Assembly (NCBI GenBank): GCA_037447655.1
Contig: JBBHKE010001081.1
Span: 8,545-32,673 of the forward strand
Direction: 5' to 3'
DNA from: Zygnema cylindricum
Taxonomy: Eukaryota > Streptophyta > Zygnematophyceae > Zygnematales > Zygnemataceae
DNA: 24,129 nucleotides
Under the pieces are notes generated by a model, which did no database searches, was not told where the DNA came from, and saw nothing but the letters and a program-made list of their open reading frames with translations. Each line of letters begins with the position of its first letter. Position 1 is the first letter of the stretch. Below, piece after piece: positions 7,832 through 16,954 of the stretch. The position numbers were made by a program, and so were the translations under genes.

Positions 7832-9384
7832 CACCATACAAGAAGATTTTTCAGCCCCGGAAAAGGATCAATGGATATCCGCGGCGCATGATGAAATGTG
7901 ATTGATAATGGAAGCTCAAACTTGGGAGCTTGTGGAGCTTCCGCCGGGTCAAAAGGCCATCGGTTGTAAGTGGGTCTTCAAAGTTAAGCTAAATCCAGAT
8001 AATTCTATTGAAGGATATAAGGCTAGGCTTGTTGCAAAGAGCTATAGTCAGAAGGAGGGAATTGACTATGAGGAGACTTTCTCTCTAGTTGTCCAATTTT
8101 TAACTGTTAGAATTCTTTTGTCTTTAGCAGCCATTGAGGATATGGAATACATCAAATGGATGTTAAGACAACTTTCTTGCATGGAGATTTAGAGGAAGTG
8201 ATCTATATGAAGCAGCCTGAAATTTATGCAGAGACCAAAAAAGAAAACATGGTCTGTAAACTGTTAAAATCTTTGTACGGTCTGAAGCAGGCTCGACGTC
8301 AGTGGAATCTGAAACTATATGAGTTTCTTACTTGTCTCGGTTTTGTGAGGAATAGTTCAGATAACTCACTCTATGTTATGGAAGGGGAAGATGGGATTAT
8401 TTACAATGCTGTGTATGTAGATGATTTGCTGCTACTGAGAAAGTCATTAGGTGAGATTAACAAAATAAAGGCAGCCTTGAATTTGAGATTTGAAATGAAA
8501 GATTTAGGGAGGTAAAGTATACTCTTGGGATTTGGGTAGAAAGGGATAGAGACAAGAGAACAATCTATCTAACATAACAGGAAGCGATTGGGATTATGCT
8601 TGAGAAGTTTGGCATGGCAGAGGCAAAGGGAAGTGCCACTCCCATGGAATTCAAGCAAAAGGTGGAAGGCATGGAGACCGATGGAGAAGTCATTTTTGAT
8701 GACACCTTGGAATCATGGGAGGGAGATTTTATGGCTGCTATTCCATATCGTCAAATTGTTGGCAGTCTAATTTACTTATTGAACTGCACACGCCCGGACA
8801 TTGCGGGAGCAGTTGATGTTCTAAACGGGAGTTTACAAAATCCGAGGAGATCGGATCAGGAGGCAACAAAGAAGGCAGGGAAACGGAATCTACGACTTGC
8901 TCTCGGTGGAGAAGAGGTCAAGATTCAAACTTGGAGCGATGTGAGCTACGAATACATGCCAAGCCGTCGCTCTACTACCAGATTCATTCTCAAGATCGGA
9001 AGTGGAACATGCTGTTGGAGCAGCAAGCTTCAAAAAGTCACAGCTCAGTCTACAATGGAAGCTGAATACATGGCAACCAACTTAGCTGTCAAGGAGTTAC
9101 TTTGGGTAAAGTCTCTCCTTCAAGAACTTCTCTTTATGCAATATGGGCCTCAAAAAGTGTGGTGTGACAACCAGGCGGCTATAGCAATTGCATCTAACCG
9201 AAGTCATCACTTCAAAAGCAAGCACATTGATATCAAGTTGCATTTTGTAAGAGAAAAGGTGGTGAACATAATTTAAAAACTCAGCTATTTTTCGGATGAG
9301 ATGATGGTAGCAGATATGATGACTAAGCCTTTACCTGCACCTAAGTTGAAGTTTTGTAGAGAGGCATGTGGACCTAGTGGATGA
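7832..9384 (+). pseudogene. Element B reverse transcriptase-RNase H, 3' half of broken pol
   Basis: The frame entering from N reaches a stop at 7890 (TGA after HDEM), then 7902-8192 gives the RT start ([36 protein letters not shown]). A frameshift near 8150 moves to 8156-8515: [14 protein letters not shown] with the first catalytic Asp, LYGLKQARRQW, and an intact YVDD (8414-8425). After another break at 8515 the frame 8596-9276 gives the connection and RNase H: TRPDIAGAVDVL, TWSDVSY, STMEAEYMA, WCDNQAA, HHFKSKHIDIK, with the D-E-D residues present. TAA at 9274 is followed in the same frame by MMVADMMTKPLPAPKLKF to TGA 9384. At least two stops and two frameshifts separate otherwise well-kept domains. 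Confidence 0.88.
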
Positions 9385-9407
9385 GAGAGTCTAAAGGTTT
9401 AGGGGAG

Positions 9408-10228
9408 TGTTGTTTTGGAATCCTTTAGTCCTCTCTCTATATCTCGTGTGTGAGAAAGAGATTCTAGACTTAGTCAATTTTGTTTACAGAGTGAGTTGAC
9501 GTAGACAAGATTTGGTGTGGTATGTAACTCCAAAGGGAGTTCACAGATTCGGTACACTCCATGTTCACGTGTCGGTCCGTGGGGAAGTCAAGCTTGGTTG
9601 AGTTGGTTGACAAAGTACAGATTTACTTGAGGGACCAAATTTACACGTAGAGGTTCATCTTTGGTGATGAATGAATGCGCGAACGGTGGACGGAGTTCGC
9701 TGTCATTTTTGGAAGAGAAATATTGACAGAACTGTCATTTCAGCAGACAAACTTTGACTTCGTACTTTAGCGGCGGCTAGGGTTAAGGATTGATGTAAAT
9801 ACTTGTACGGTAGACGACCGGGTTTAGTTTGAATATTGTTTAAGTGTACCGGCAGACCACGGTAATTATGGTACGGTGTAGATCAGCTGTAGGTTCACTT
9901 TGTATATGTTGGACTTAGAATATTTTAGAGTAAGGAATTCATTATATGGAAAAACTGCGAAGCAATTTTTTGTGCACTTTTTGAATTGCAAGATCGTTGT
10001 TATCTTTTGGCAAAACCTTGTGAAATTTTTCATATGGTTTCCTTGTTATATTGTTTATATTGTGGCAAATTTGCAGACCTAGTGTGATTCTGGTTTGCTT
10101 GGGGCTTCATTGTGAAGTCGGTCTTTTTGTGGTCTCCGTGAGAGTTTCCTCTTTTGTAATCTGAATTTTATGGCAACTGCTGGTGCTTCTTCTTCTTCTT
10201 GTGGGTCACCGGTTGCCTCAAGTCAACA
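9408..10228 (+). repeat. Element B 3' LTR (about 821 bp)
   Basis: It starts TGTTGTTTTGG after the PPT TAGGGGAG (9400-9407), 24 bp after the last pol stop. The end is placed at CAAGTCAACA (10228) by analogy with LTR N, which ends GACAACA; CA at 10225 or 10231 is possible. The 5' LTR is outside the window, so no TSD can test it. TATA-like TTATATTG lies near 10046, a conserved hairpin at 10105-10117, and an ATG at 10170 opens a Ser-rich frame (ATAGASSSSCGSPVASSQ) to the LTR end, in the phase needed to join Gag. Confidence 0.75.
10105..10117 (+). other. Hairpin in LTR B shared with LTR N
   Basis: CTTCA-TTG-TGAAG followed by TCGGTCT matches the N hairpin (4817-4837) at nearly every base. Both lie about 50-60 bp downstream of the likely TATA box. 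Confidence 0.55.
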
Positions 10229-10434
10229 ACACGCATGTGTGGGCGTCGGCACCATTCCAAAATACCTGCACTTTCCCAAAGTGACGAGGCGTGTCCCTCT
10301 AGAATTACGCTACACTTTATTATCTTTCTATCGTTGTCACATCATTTAAGGTAAGTATTATAGGACACTAAACATAATATATTCGAATTCCTAAAACCTC
10401 CCCTCACACAACTATTTGCTGAGACTTAAATATT
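10229..10434. other. Unassigned spacer between elements B and C
   Basis: It follows the B LTR end and precedes the first clear integrase match of C. I find no ORF, LTR, PBS or RNA gene in it. It may be host DNA flanking B, or a C portion too decayed to read: the last 60 bp show weak collinearity with the integrase region of E. It is one of the few stretches not clearly of retrotransposon origin. Confidence 0.5.
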
Positions 10435-12781
10435 TCCAAAATCAACAAGAGCAAGGAGTGATAATCGGGGGGGATATAATTCTAATCAGTTTGAGGATTT
10501 TTTGAAAGAGGAGCGGGTTTAACACCAAAAGGTTGTCCCAAAGAATCCGAAAAAAAACGGTGTAGCCGAGAGATGAAATCAAACATTAAGTGATAGTGCC
10601 CGTAGCATGCTATCAGATAAAAAGATAAGAAAACGCTTCTGGGCGGAAGCTATAAAGTGTGCTAATTATCTTGAGAACAGAGTCCTTACCTCGGCGGTGA
10701 AAGGTGAAACACCATGTTAAAAGATGGACTGAGAGAATACCAGATATCTCACAGTTAAAGGTGTTTGGAAGTCAAGTTATTAGTCTAAGTGCAAAAAAAT
10801 CTGATTAGAAGCTGGATGCAAGAGGAAATTCGGGGTACTTACTTGAATATGATGAGAATGTAAAGGGGTATAGAGTTTATGATATTGGGAAAAAAGATAT
10901 CATCCTAGTTAAACACTTGGTATTTATGGATGAAAGCAAGTCCGTATATCCCTTTAAAAACACTAAACCCGTTAGAATTCGAAAATGAGTTAGATTCAAT
11001 TTTTTTAACAAAACTTCCGTTTAGCCGAAAGTTACAAATGTAGGAAAAACTCTAACCGAGAGTGACTCGCATTTGCAGTCCCAATCACCAGTCCAACCCG
11101 AGGAAGAGGAAAATGAAAAACCAGAGATGGACTCCATGGATGGGGGAAAAAAACCGGAAATGGACTCCAAAGATAGGGGAGAAGATGAACCTATTCGGAG
11201 AAATCCAAGACTACCCTCCATTCCGGCATCAGTTTTTGAAGGAGGAAACAGAAGTAGTGAGAAACTTCAAGAAAGACAAGTTAGTAATAAGGTAACTACG
11301 CTATCGCATCTGAGTGAACCTCAAAACTATTTCGAAGCAATTAATACTCCGAAAAAGAGTAGATGGATGACAGGTGTTAATGAAGAAATGGCTTCTATAA
11401 TGGAAGCAAATACATAGGAGCTGGTGAACTGTCCACCGGATGGAAAACCGATTGGGTGCAAGCGGGTTTTCAAGCTGAACCTCAACGCGGATAACAATAT
11501 CAAGCCGTACAAAGCTAGATTATTGGTCAAAGGGTGAACACAAAAAGTAGGGATTGATTATGAAGAGACCTTCCCTGGTTGTTAAATTTCCATCCGTTCC
11601 ATTATTTTACTTAGTTTGGGGGCAGCGAAAGATAAGAAAGTGCACGAGATGGACATCAAAACCACTTTCTTGCACAAAGCATAGAAAGAAGAGATCTGCA
11701 TGCGACAACCAGAAGGGATTTTGGAGAAAGGAAAAGAGTGTAAGGTGTGTAGATTGATAAAGTTTCTTTAAGGACTGAAGAACGTTTAGTTGATGATTTG
11801 CTTGTTTTAAGTTAACCAATGGAAAAAATTAATAGGCTGCAAAGGGATCTAAAAAGTAGATTTTAAATGAAGGATTTGGGAGAAGCAAAATATATTTTGG
11901 TAATTTATATGGAGAGGGATAGAGAGAAGAAAGTTATTAGGCTTACTCCAAAAGAGGCAATCATAAACATGCTTGAGAAATTTGAAATGGATAAAGCAAA
12001 TAGTTGTACAACTTCAATAGATTTAAAAAAGGGAAATGAGGGGATTTCAGAAGGAGGAGTTGTGGTCCTTGACGATGAGTTCGGATCGGAGGAAAGAGAG
12101 TTCATGCAAAATATTTCGTACAAACAGGTTGTTAGTAGTTTGATCTATTTTATGAAATGTACCCGACGATATAACAACGGTTCTAGGAATATTAACTAGG
12201 GGTCTGAATGATCTTAAGAAGAAAGATTAGGAGGCGGCCAAAAGATTCATACGGTAATTGACAGGAACGAGAGATTTGTGGTTGCATTTGGGGGGGCGGG
12301 GTAATATTAACATCACCACTTGGAGTGATGCCAGTTATGGGGATTCTCCAATGAAGAGGTGTACATCTGGGTATGTGCTGTATGTTAGGAATGAGGTTTG
12401 TTGTTGGAGTAGGAAGCAACAAAAGGTGATTGCTCAATCCAATATGAAGGTTGAATACATGGCCTCTTGTTCAGATGTGAAAGAATTGATGTGGGTGAAA
12501 TCATTGCTTCAAAAACTTGGTTATATGAAGAATGGAGTGCAAAAAACATTTGTGATTATCAAGTTGCAATTAAAATTGTAGCAAATCTAAAGCGTCACTT
12601 CAAAGCAAAGCACATGGATATTAGATTGAACTTTATTAAAAAGAAAGTTGAGAATAACATCATAAGTTTGGAATATAGACCGGATGGGGAGATGGCAGCA
12701 CATATGATGACCAAACTTGTGCCTTCTCCTAAAATGGTATTTTGTAGGGAGAAGTGTGGGCTGAAGCAAAAGATACATTAG
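10435..12781 (+). pseudogene. Element C integrase(part)-RT-RNase H pseudogene
   Basis: It begins at the SDNGGEY-equivalent site (here SDNRGGYN), followed by the VAERWNQTLSDSARSM region carrying the third catalytic residue and KRFWAEAIKCANYLENRVL. Many stops then interrupt the INT C-terminus. The frame 11073-11417 covers the acidic linker and the RT start (MTGVNEEMASIMEANT, then TAG). The RT first-Asp site (EMDIKTTFLH, about 11649-11678) is present. Between GLK (about 11780) and VDDLLVLS (about 11790) roughly 40 codons are deleted, including the Tyr of YVDD. The RNase H region (11867-12781) keeps TWSDASYGD but reads MKVEYM where others have MEAEYM, and shifts frame near 12540. Over ten stops are visible; clearly dead. 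Confidence 0.85.
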
Positions 12782-12794
12782 AAAATAAAGGGAG

Positions 12795-13097
12795 TGTTGA
12801 CAAATGTATTTTCTATTTTCTGTCTTTTGTTAAACTATTTGTGGTGTCATTTAAGTCCTCATACTTGTCGTAGTCTCTGAGGACTCAAAAGAAAGCCATG
12901 GTTACCTTAGACAGACAGGGAGTTAGCCAAAGGGAGCTAGAGGCACAACCCTTTGCAAAAGATAGGCGGCTATACTAGGATTTGATCCTAAGTCCTATAG
13001 AATGACCGCCGTATGGTGTAGCCTTCCATTTTATCAATTAGGTCTTGATAAAGAGTTACATACATAGGGTGTGATTTGTACCTAAAGATGTACCATT
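12795..13097 (+). repeat. Element C 3' LTR, first 303 bp only
   Basis: It starts TGTTGACAAA after the PPT AAAGGGAG (12787-12794). It shares with LTRs D and E the block ACTTGTCGTAGTC..TGAG followed by CCATGG (about 12897), and the antisense tRNA-like module (12978-13045). It is interrupted at 13098 by the 3' end of element D; 13093-13097 (CCATT) is the expected TSD of D. Confidence 0.75.
12978..13045 (-). other. Antisense tRNA-like module in LTR C
   Basis: On the minus strand, GGATCAAATCC (12988-12978) matches the Pol III B-box consensus GGTTCRANNCC at 10 of 11 positions. An A-box-like AATGGAAGGCTAC lies about 45 nt upstream (near 13020-13035). LTR E (3' copy) has the identical B-box-like 11-mer at the corresponding place. 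Confidence 0.45.
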
Positions 13098-13553
13098 TGC
13101 CATTCTGTGTCCCCCATTAGAACACTGAATTCACGAAGCCTCTATGTAACTTTTGGCTAGCCCTCTTTCAATTTGGATCACTGCTACCCAAGTAGGCAAA
13201 TAGACAATCTGACTACACCCCTGTGCAGTCTGGACTCCCTTGAGTTCACAACAAAAAGAATCAATGAAAACGCCCAATCAGACAATAAATTATCAAGTGG
13301 CAAAGATGCCAATGTTTATACAAGCTTGTTGGGAGAGAGGCGATTACCTCCTCAATCCTTTATGCCCTAAACCCCTATCACAACCGCTATCTACTGATGT
13401 ACGAACCAATCAGAAGAATGTACATTACAGAAAGGTACTAAGGCCGATGTACTTTCTGTACGGATTGTGTACTTTAAGGCCATGAAGTGGACGCTTGTAT
13501 CATTCGGACTTGCCCTCATGCTCTCCGGGATTCACGCTTCCCAAATATATCTT

Positions 13554-13563
13554 GCCACGTGTC
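13554..13563 (-). promoter_or_regulatory. G-box in LTR D
   Basis: GACACGTGGC on the minus strand, the same core as in LTR E. It lies about 240 bp upstream of the TATA-like box of this LTR. Confidence 0.5.
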
Positions 13564-13821
13564 GCCGGGTCATGTCACGTCCAAAAACTGCCAAGACAGC
13601 CATTCAGGGATCTTGACGATGATGCCGACCGTCGGATCAAAACCGGCTTTTAATGTTCGCCGTCCAAAATAACAAATGTTCGATACATTTGTTTCTTGCG
13701 CATTAAATCTCAACTAGTTTCTATGTTCTTAATTTATTATTCCATTGAACGAATTAATGATCTTGCTAATTATTAAATAACTATCAAACCCTATGTATCC
13801 TAACGCACTACTACGATAGAC

Positions 13822-13871
13822 TGGTAAGAGTTGACGACTACGCCTCGCTCTGCGGTCGGAGGTTCAAGTCG
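13822..13871 (+). other. Antisense tRNA-like module in LTR D
   Basis: On the plus strand (antisense to D), TGGTAAGAGTTGAC is A-box-like and GGTTCAAGTCG (13861-13871) matches the B-box consensus GGTTCRANNCC at 10 of 11 positions. The 39-nt distance between box starts is close to a real tRNA gene. CGCTCTGCGGTCGGAGGTTCAAG reads like an anticodon-variable-T arm run. No acceptor stem can be closed, so it is not called a tRNA gene. Confidence 0.5.
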
Positions 13872-14109
13872 TGCCAGACTCAACCTTTTTGTTGAGAGTG
13901 ACTTAGGTCACTCTTTAGTTCTGCCTATGGAAGTGAGGCAGCCATGGCTCCACCGCCGCTCTCTCTCTCCTTCAATGACTACAACAAGTATGGGGGCTAG
14001 AGAGAGAAGGTGGAGGCAAGCTGCCTGTGCTTTGTCTTTTGTTTATTTCACCTAATTTAAGACCTAGAAATTACCTTCCCTAAATCAGTGATTTCAACAC
14101 TCCCCTTAT

Positions 14110-15941
14110 TTTCTAGTCTAATTTCAGTTTCTCTTTTAAACCACTTTTTTCTCTACAGTATTTTAACTTGGGAGATGGCAGAGGTTTTGTCATCATATCA
14201 GCCACCATTTCCACATCACTCATATACACCAGATCCACAATATTGTTTTCAACTTTTTCCCCCATAAAACTCAATCTTATATCCATATGCTTAGCTTTGA
14301 AATGATGTTTTAAATTGGCTGAAATTGCAATTGTAGCATGATTATCACAAAATCTTTTATGCATTCCCTTCTTTGTATACCCCAATTCTTGCAATAAAGA
14401 CTTGACCCACATCAACTCTTTCATAGCAGAACAAGAGGCCATGTACTCAGCCTCCATAGTGGACTGAGCAACCACCTTTTGTTGCTTGCTACTCTAGCAG
14501 CAAGCACCTTCCCCCACATACAGCACATACCCAGAAGTGCATCTTCTCATAGGTGCCTCCCCATTAGTGGCATCACTCCAAGTGGTGATGTCAGTGTGCT
14601 CGCCTTCCAAGTGCAACCATAAATCCATGGCTCCATCTCATGACTCTCTTGGTTGCCTCACAGTCTCTCCTTGATCATTGAGACTCCTACTGAGGACTCC
14701 AACTGCTATTGCTATCTCTGGTCGGGTACAATTCATAAAGTAAATCATACTTCTTACAACCTGTCTGCAAGGAATAGACTTTATAAATTGTCTCTCTTTT
14801 TGACTCATCTGATCATCTAGTATCATCACTCTTTCTACACTCCCATCACTTACTTTCTTCAAGTCCATAGGAGTCATACAACTGTTTGCCTTTCTATCTC
14901 AATTTTCTCAAGCATATTTCCGATAACTTCTTTTTGAGTAAGTGTGATTATCCACTTCCCCTTATCTCTTTCCATTTGAATCCCCAAAAGTATATTTAGC
15001 CTCCCCTAAATCCTTCATGTCAAATCTGCTCCTAAGATCTTTCTTAAGCTTATTGATCTTTTCCATAGACTTACTTAACACCAACAAATCATCCACATTA
15101 ATTGGAATAAAAATCACACTATTCTCATCCTCAAACATATAAATAGAATGGTCATAACTAATCCAAATATATCTTAGACCGGTGAGGAACTCATCTAGTT
15201 TCTTGTTCTATTGTCGGGGTGCCTGTTTTAAGTCCAAATAAGGACTTTATGAGCCTGCAGACTTTGCTCTCCTCTCCTTCCTCTACAAAACCCTCTGGCT
15301 GCCCCATGAAGATTTCTTCCCCTAGTTCACCGTTGAGGAAGGAGGTCTTGATATCCATCTGGTAAATTTCCATGTCTTCCGCTGTTGGTAGACTAAAGAG
15401 AATCCTTACAGATGGGAACCGAACCACAAGAGCAAAGGTCTCCTCATAATCTATCCTTTCTTTTTGGGTGAACCCCTTTGGTACCAACCAAGTCTTATTT
15501 GTCTCAATTGTATTATCAGGGTCCAGCTTCAGTTAAAATACCCATTTGCACCCGATAGGTTTTTTGTCTAAAAAACAGTCCACAAGCTCCCAAGTATTAG
15601 CCTCCATAATTGAAGCCATCTCATCATTTATGGCTCTAACCCATCTATCTCTCTCCGGACTGTCCATTGCCTCCGAGTATGACCGAGGCTCATCTGGGTG
15701 AGATAGCTTTCTTACTGTGAGCAGCCTGTTTTTCTTGTAGTCGTTTTTTGCTCCTCCCTCCTCCCTCAAAGTCAGAAGCTGAAATAGAGGGAAATCTTGG
15801 ATTCCTTCGCACTGTCTCTTCAGCTCCCCTATCGATGGAAGTCAGTTTTGGCTCTTTTTACTCTCTCTCTTCAGAGTGTGTAGAAATATCAGAAGATTCT
15901 GAGATATCTCCCCCATTTTTAATACCTTGTGAATCTGCAAT
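14110..15941 (-). pseudogene. Element D linker-RT-RNase H pseudogene
   Basis: Read from 15941 downwards: the acidic/Ser linker with an in-frame stop, RRNPRFPSISASDFEGGG, then after a frameshift 15769-15533 (SHPDEPRSYSEAMDSPERDRW, WELVDCFLDKKPIGCKWVF) to TAA. 15487-15191 continues RT with TQKERIDYEETFA and QMDIKTSFLNGELGEE, first Asp kept; the conserved KARLVAKG is changed to KTWLVPKG. The palm motif near 15100-15090 reads NVDD instead of YVDD. Several stops follow. The RNase H frames are 14877-14638 and, after breaks, 14475-14113 (STMEAEYMAS, HHFKAKHMDIR, MVADMMTKPLPSPKLKYC), ending just before the PPT. The Tyr-to-Asn change and at least four frame breaks inactivate it. Confidence 0.87.
15937..15941 (+). 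repeat. Left target-site duplication of element E (GCAAT)
   Basis: GCAAT directly precedes TGTAGAAATT of the 5' LTR and recurs at 22645-22649 after the 3' LTR. Confidence 0.95.
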
Positions 15942-16167
15942 TGTAGAAATTAATGGTCCATTTTAAGTATTTTCTAGGTCTAAATAGAAATATAGAAAGA
16001 AGCCGAGGCAATCTACCTCTAACTTCTCTCTCCAACTCTCAAACTTGTCACAATCACTGAAAAATTGGAGAGGGAGCTAGAGCCATGGCTACCTAGGCTA
16101 TCTAGAGGTTTACGTGAAATTTTTATTAGTTAGGGGTTTATTTACTAAAAGGTATGTGCCGGCCACA

Positions 16168-16227
16168 GGATTAGATCCTGGTACCTACTAGTCGTTAGAC
16201 AACAGGTAGCCGGTAGCCTTAGCCGTT
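16168..16227 (-). other. Antisense tRNA-like module in 5' LTR of E
   Basis: Minus strand: AACGGCTAAGGCTAC (16227-16213, A-box-like) and GGATCTAATCC (16178-16168, B-box-like), box starts 49 nt apart. The 3' LTR copy (21875-21816) has GGATCAAATCC, closer to the consensus. Confidence 0.45.
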
Positions 16228-16522
16228 AAGTCTAGAACTAGAGCTACATACTATATGGTTTGATGTTTAATTAGAAATTAATACATAGGATAATTCATTT
16301 AACTGTAACTGTTTACGGGAAACATAGATCCGGTAATGTATAATTACGGATTACTGTACGGAAAAGAAATCAATACCGCGCATTTATTTTTTTAGTGAAA
16401 CGAATACCGCGCATGTATTTTTTACGTCTAGGATTAATTTTGAATTTAATCGGACGCCCGAAATTAGCGTCGAGATCGCGTAAGAAGATTTCAGCGGTTT
16501 GTGGCCATCGCCACATCGGAGG

Positions 16523-16532
16523 ACACGTGGCC
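16523..16532 (+). promoter_or_regulatory. G-box/ABRE in 5' LTR of E
   Basis: ACACGTGGCC carries the ACGTGGC core. It is repeated as ACACGTGGCA in the 3' LTR (22171-22180), preceded in both by the same CATCGCCACATCGGA block. Confidence 0.5.
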
Positions 16533-16954
16533 AAATTACATAGGATCGTCGTATCTCCGGAGATTGTGGCACCGAATCTGGATATGACATGTGTCGACAT
16601 TTAAGCCATGTCGTACAATGTCTGTACATAAAGTAGAGAGGCAACTGTACTTTTACGTACGGAAGTGTAATATGATTGGTTCCGTACATCAGTAGATAGA
16701 GTCTGTGAGAGAGATAGGACCCCTCTCTCCCAAAGAGCTTCTGTACAAAAGGTCAACTTTGACCCTCCATAACTTACTTCTCACGGGAGCAAATTCAGAG
16801 ATTCTTTTTGCTATCGACTAAAAGGAGTCTTGCCTTCACAAGGGTGCAGGTGGTCAGAGTTTTTGTCTGCCAGGGTGGTAGTTGTTTTTGCTGAAACTCA
16901 AAGGGGTCAGGATTATCCTAGAGGCTTCTTGGAAGCTGTCCACTCTGAGGACTT

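Larger units (their letters stand above)
1950..10228 (+). mobile_element. Element B: Ty1/copia retrotransposon, 5' end outside window, interrupted by A and N
   Basis: The order is gag knuckle, PR, INT, RT, RNase H, PPT, LTR, i.e. Ty1/copia order (INT before RT). The part in view is 1950-3932 and 7832-10228. The gap is filled by element N, flanked by CCGGT on both sides; across the N insertion, after discounting one CCGGT, the B frame continues directly. On the left, A separates this piece from the 5' LTR and most of gag, which would lie upstream of the window. B is disabled by an H-to-Y change in the zinc knuckle, in-frame stops and frameshifts, but most catalytic motifs remain. Confidence 0.85.
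10435..13097 (+). mobile_element. Element C: 5'-truncated Ty1/copia remnant, 3' LTR cut by D
   Basis: Homology to E starts inside the integrase core (second Asp region) and runs through INT, RT and RNase H to a PPT and LTR start. gag, PR and the first part of INT are missing, with no LTR on the left, so the 5' end was lost by deletion. The LTR breaks off after 303 bp, where element D begins in opposite orientation; the rest of the LTR should lie beyond the right window edge on the far side of D. Confidence 0.82.
13098..14099 (-). repeat. Element D 3' LTR (1,002 bp)
   Basis: Read on the minus strand it starts TGTTGAAATC at 14099 after the PPT AAGGGGAG (14107-14100) and ends CAGAATGGCA at 13098. 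It contains the ACTTGT..AGTC block and CCATGG (near 13945), the tRNA-like module, the G-box, six GTAC motifs (13399-13472), a TATA-like GTATAAAC (13321-13314) and an ATG 20 nt before its end (13117). The end position is supported by equal spacing: 16 nt after an ATGG-type block, as in LTRs A and E. Confidence 0.82.
13098..15941 (-). mobile_element. Element D: Ty1/copia, reverse strand; 3' part with 3' LTR
   Basis: On the minus strand this piece runs from the linker before RT (15941) through RT, RNase H and PPT to a complete 3' LTR (14099-13098). It is the downstream half of D; the upstream half is 22645 to the window end, with E inserted between. The frames on the two sides of E join across the duplicated GCAAT without shift. 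D in turn lies in the LTR of C. Confidence 0.88.

Noticed and set aside
13822-13871. A functional tRNA gene or free-standing SINE
   Set aside because: Box-like motifs fit, but no acceptor stem, no terminator run in the right place and no SINE tail or TSD can be seen; kept as a module of the LTR only.
15748-15966. Plus-strand ORF across the D/E junction
   Set aside because: It is antisense to the D linker and crosses the insertion boundary into LTR E, so it arose by chance.
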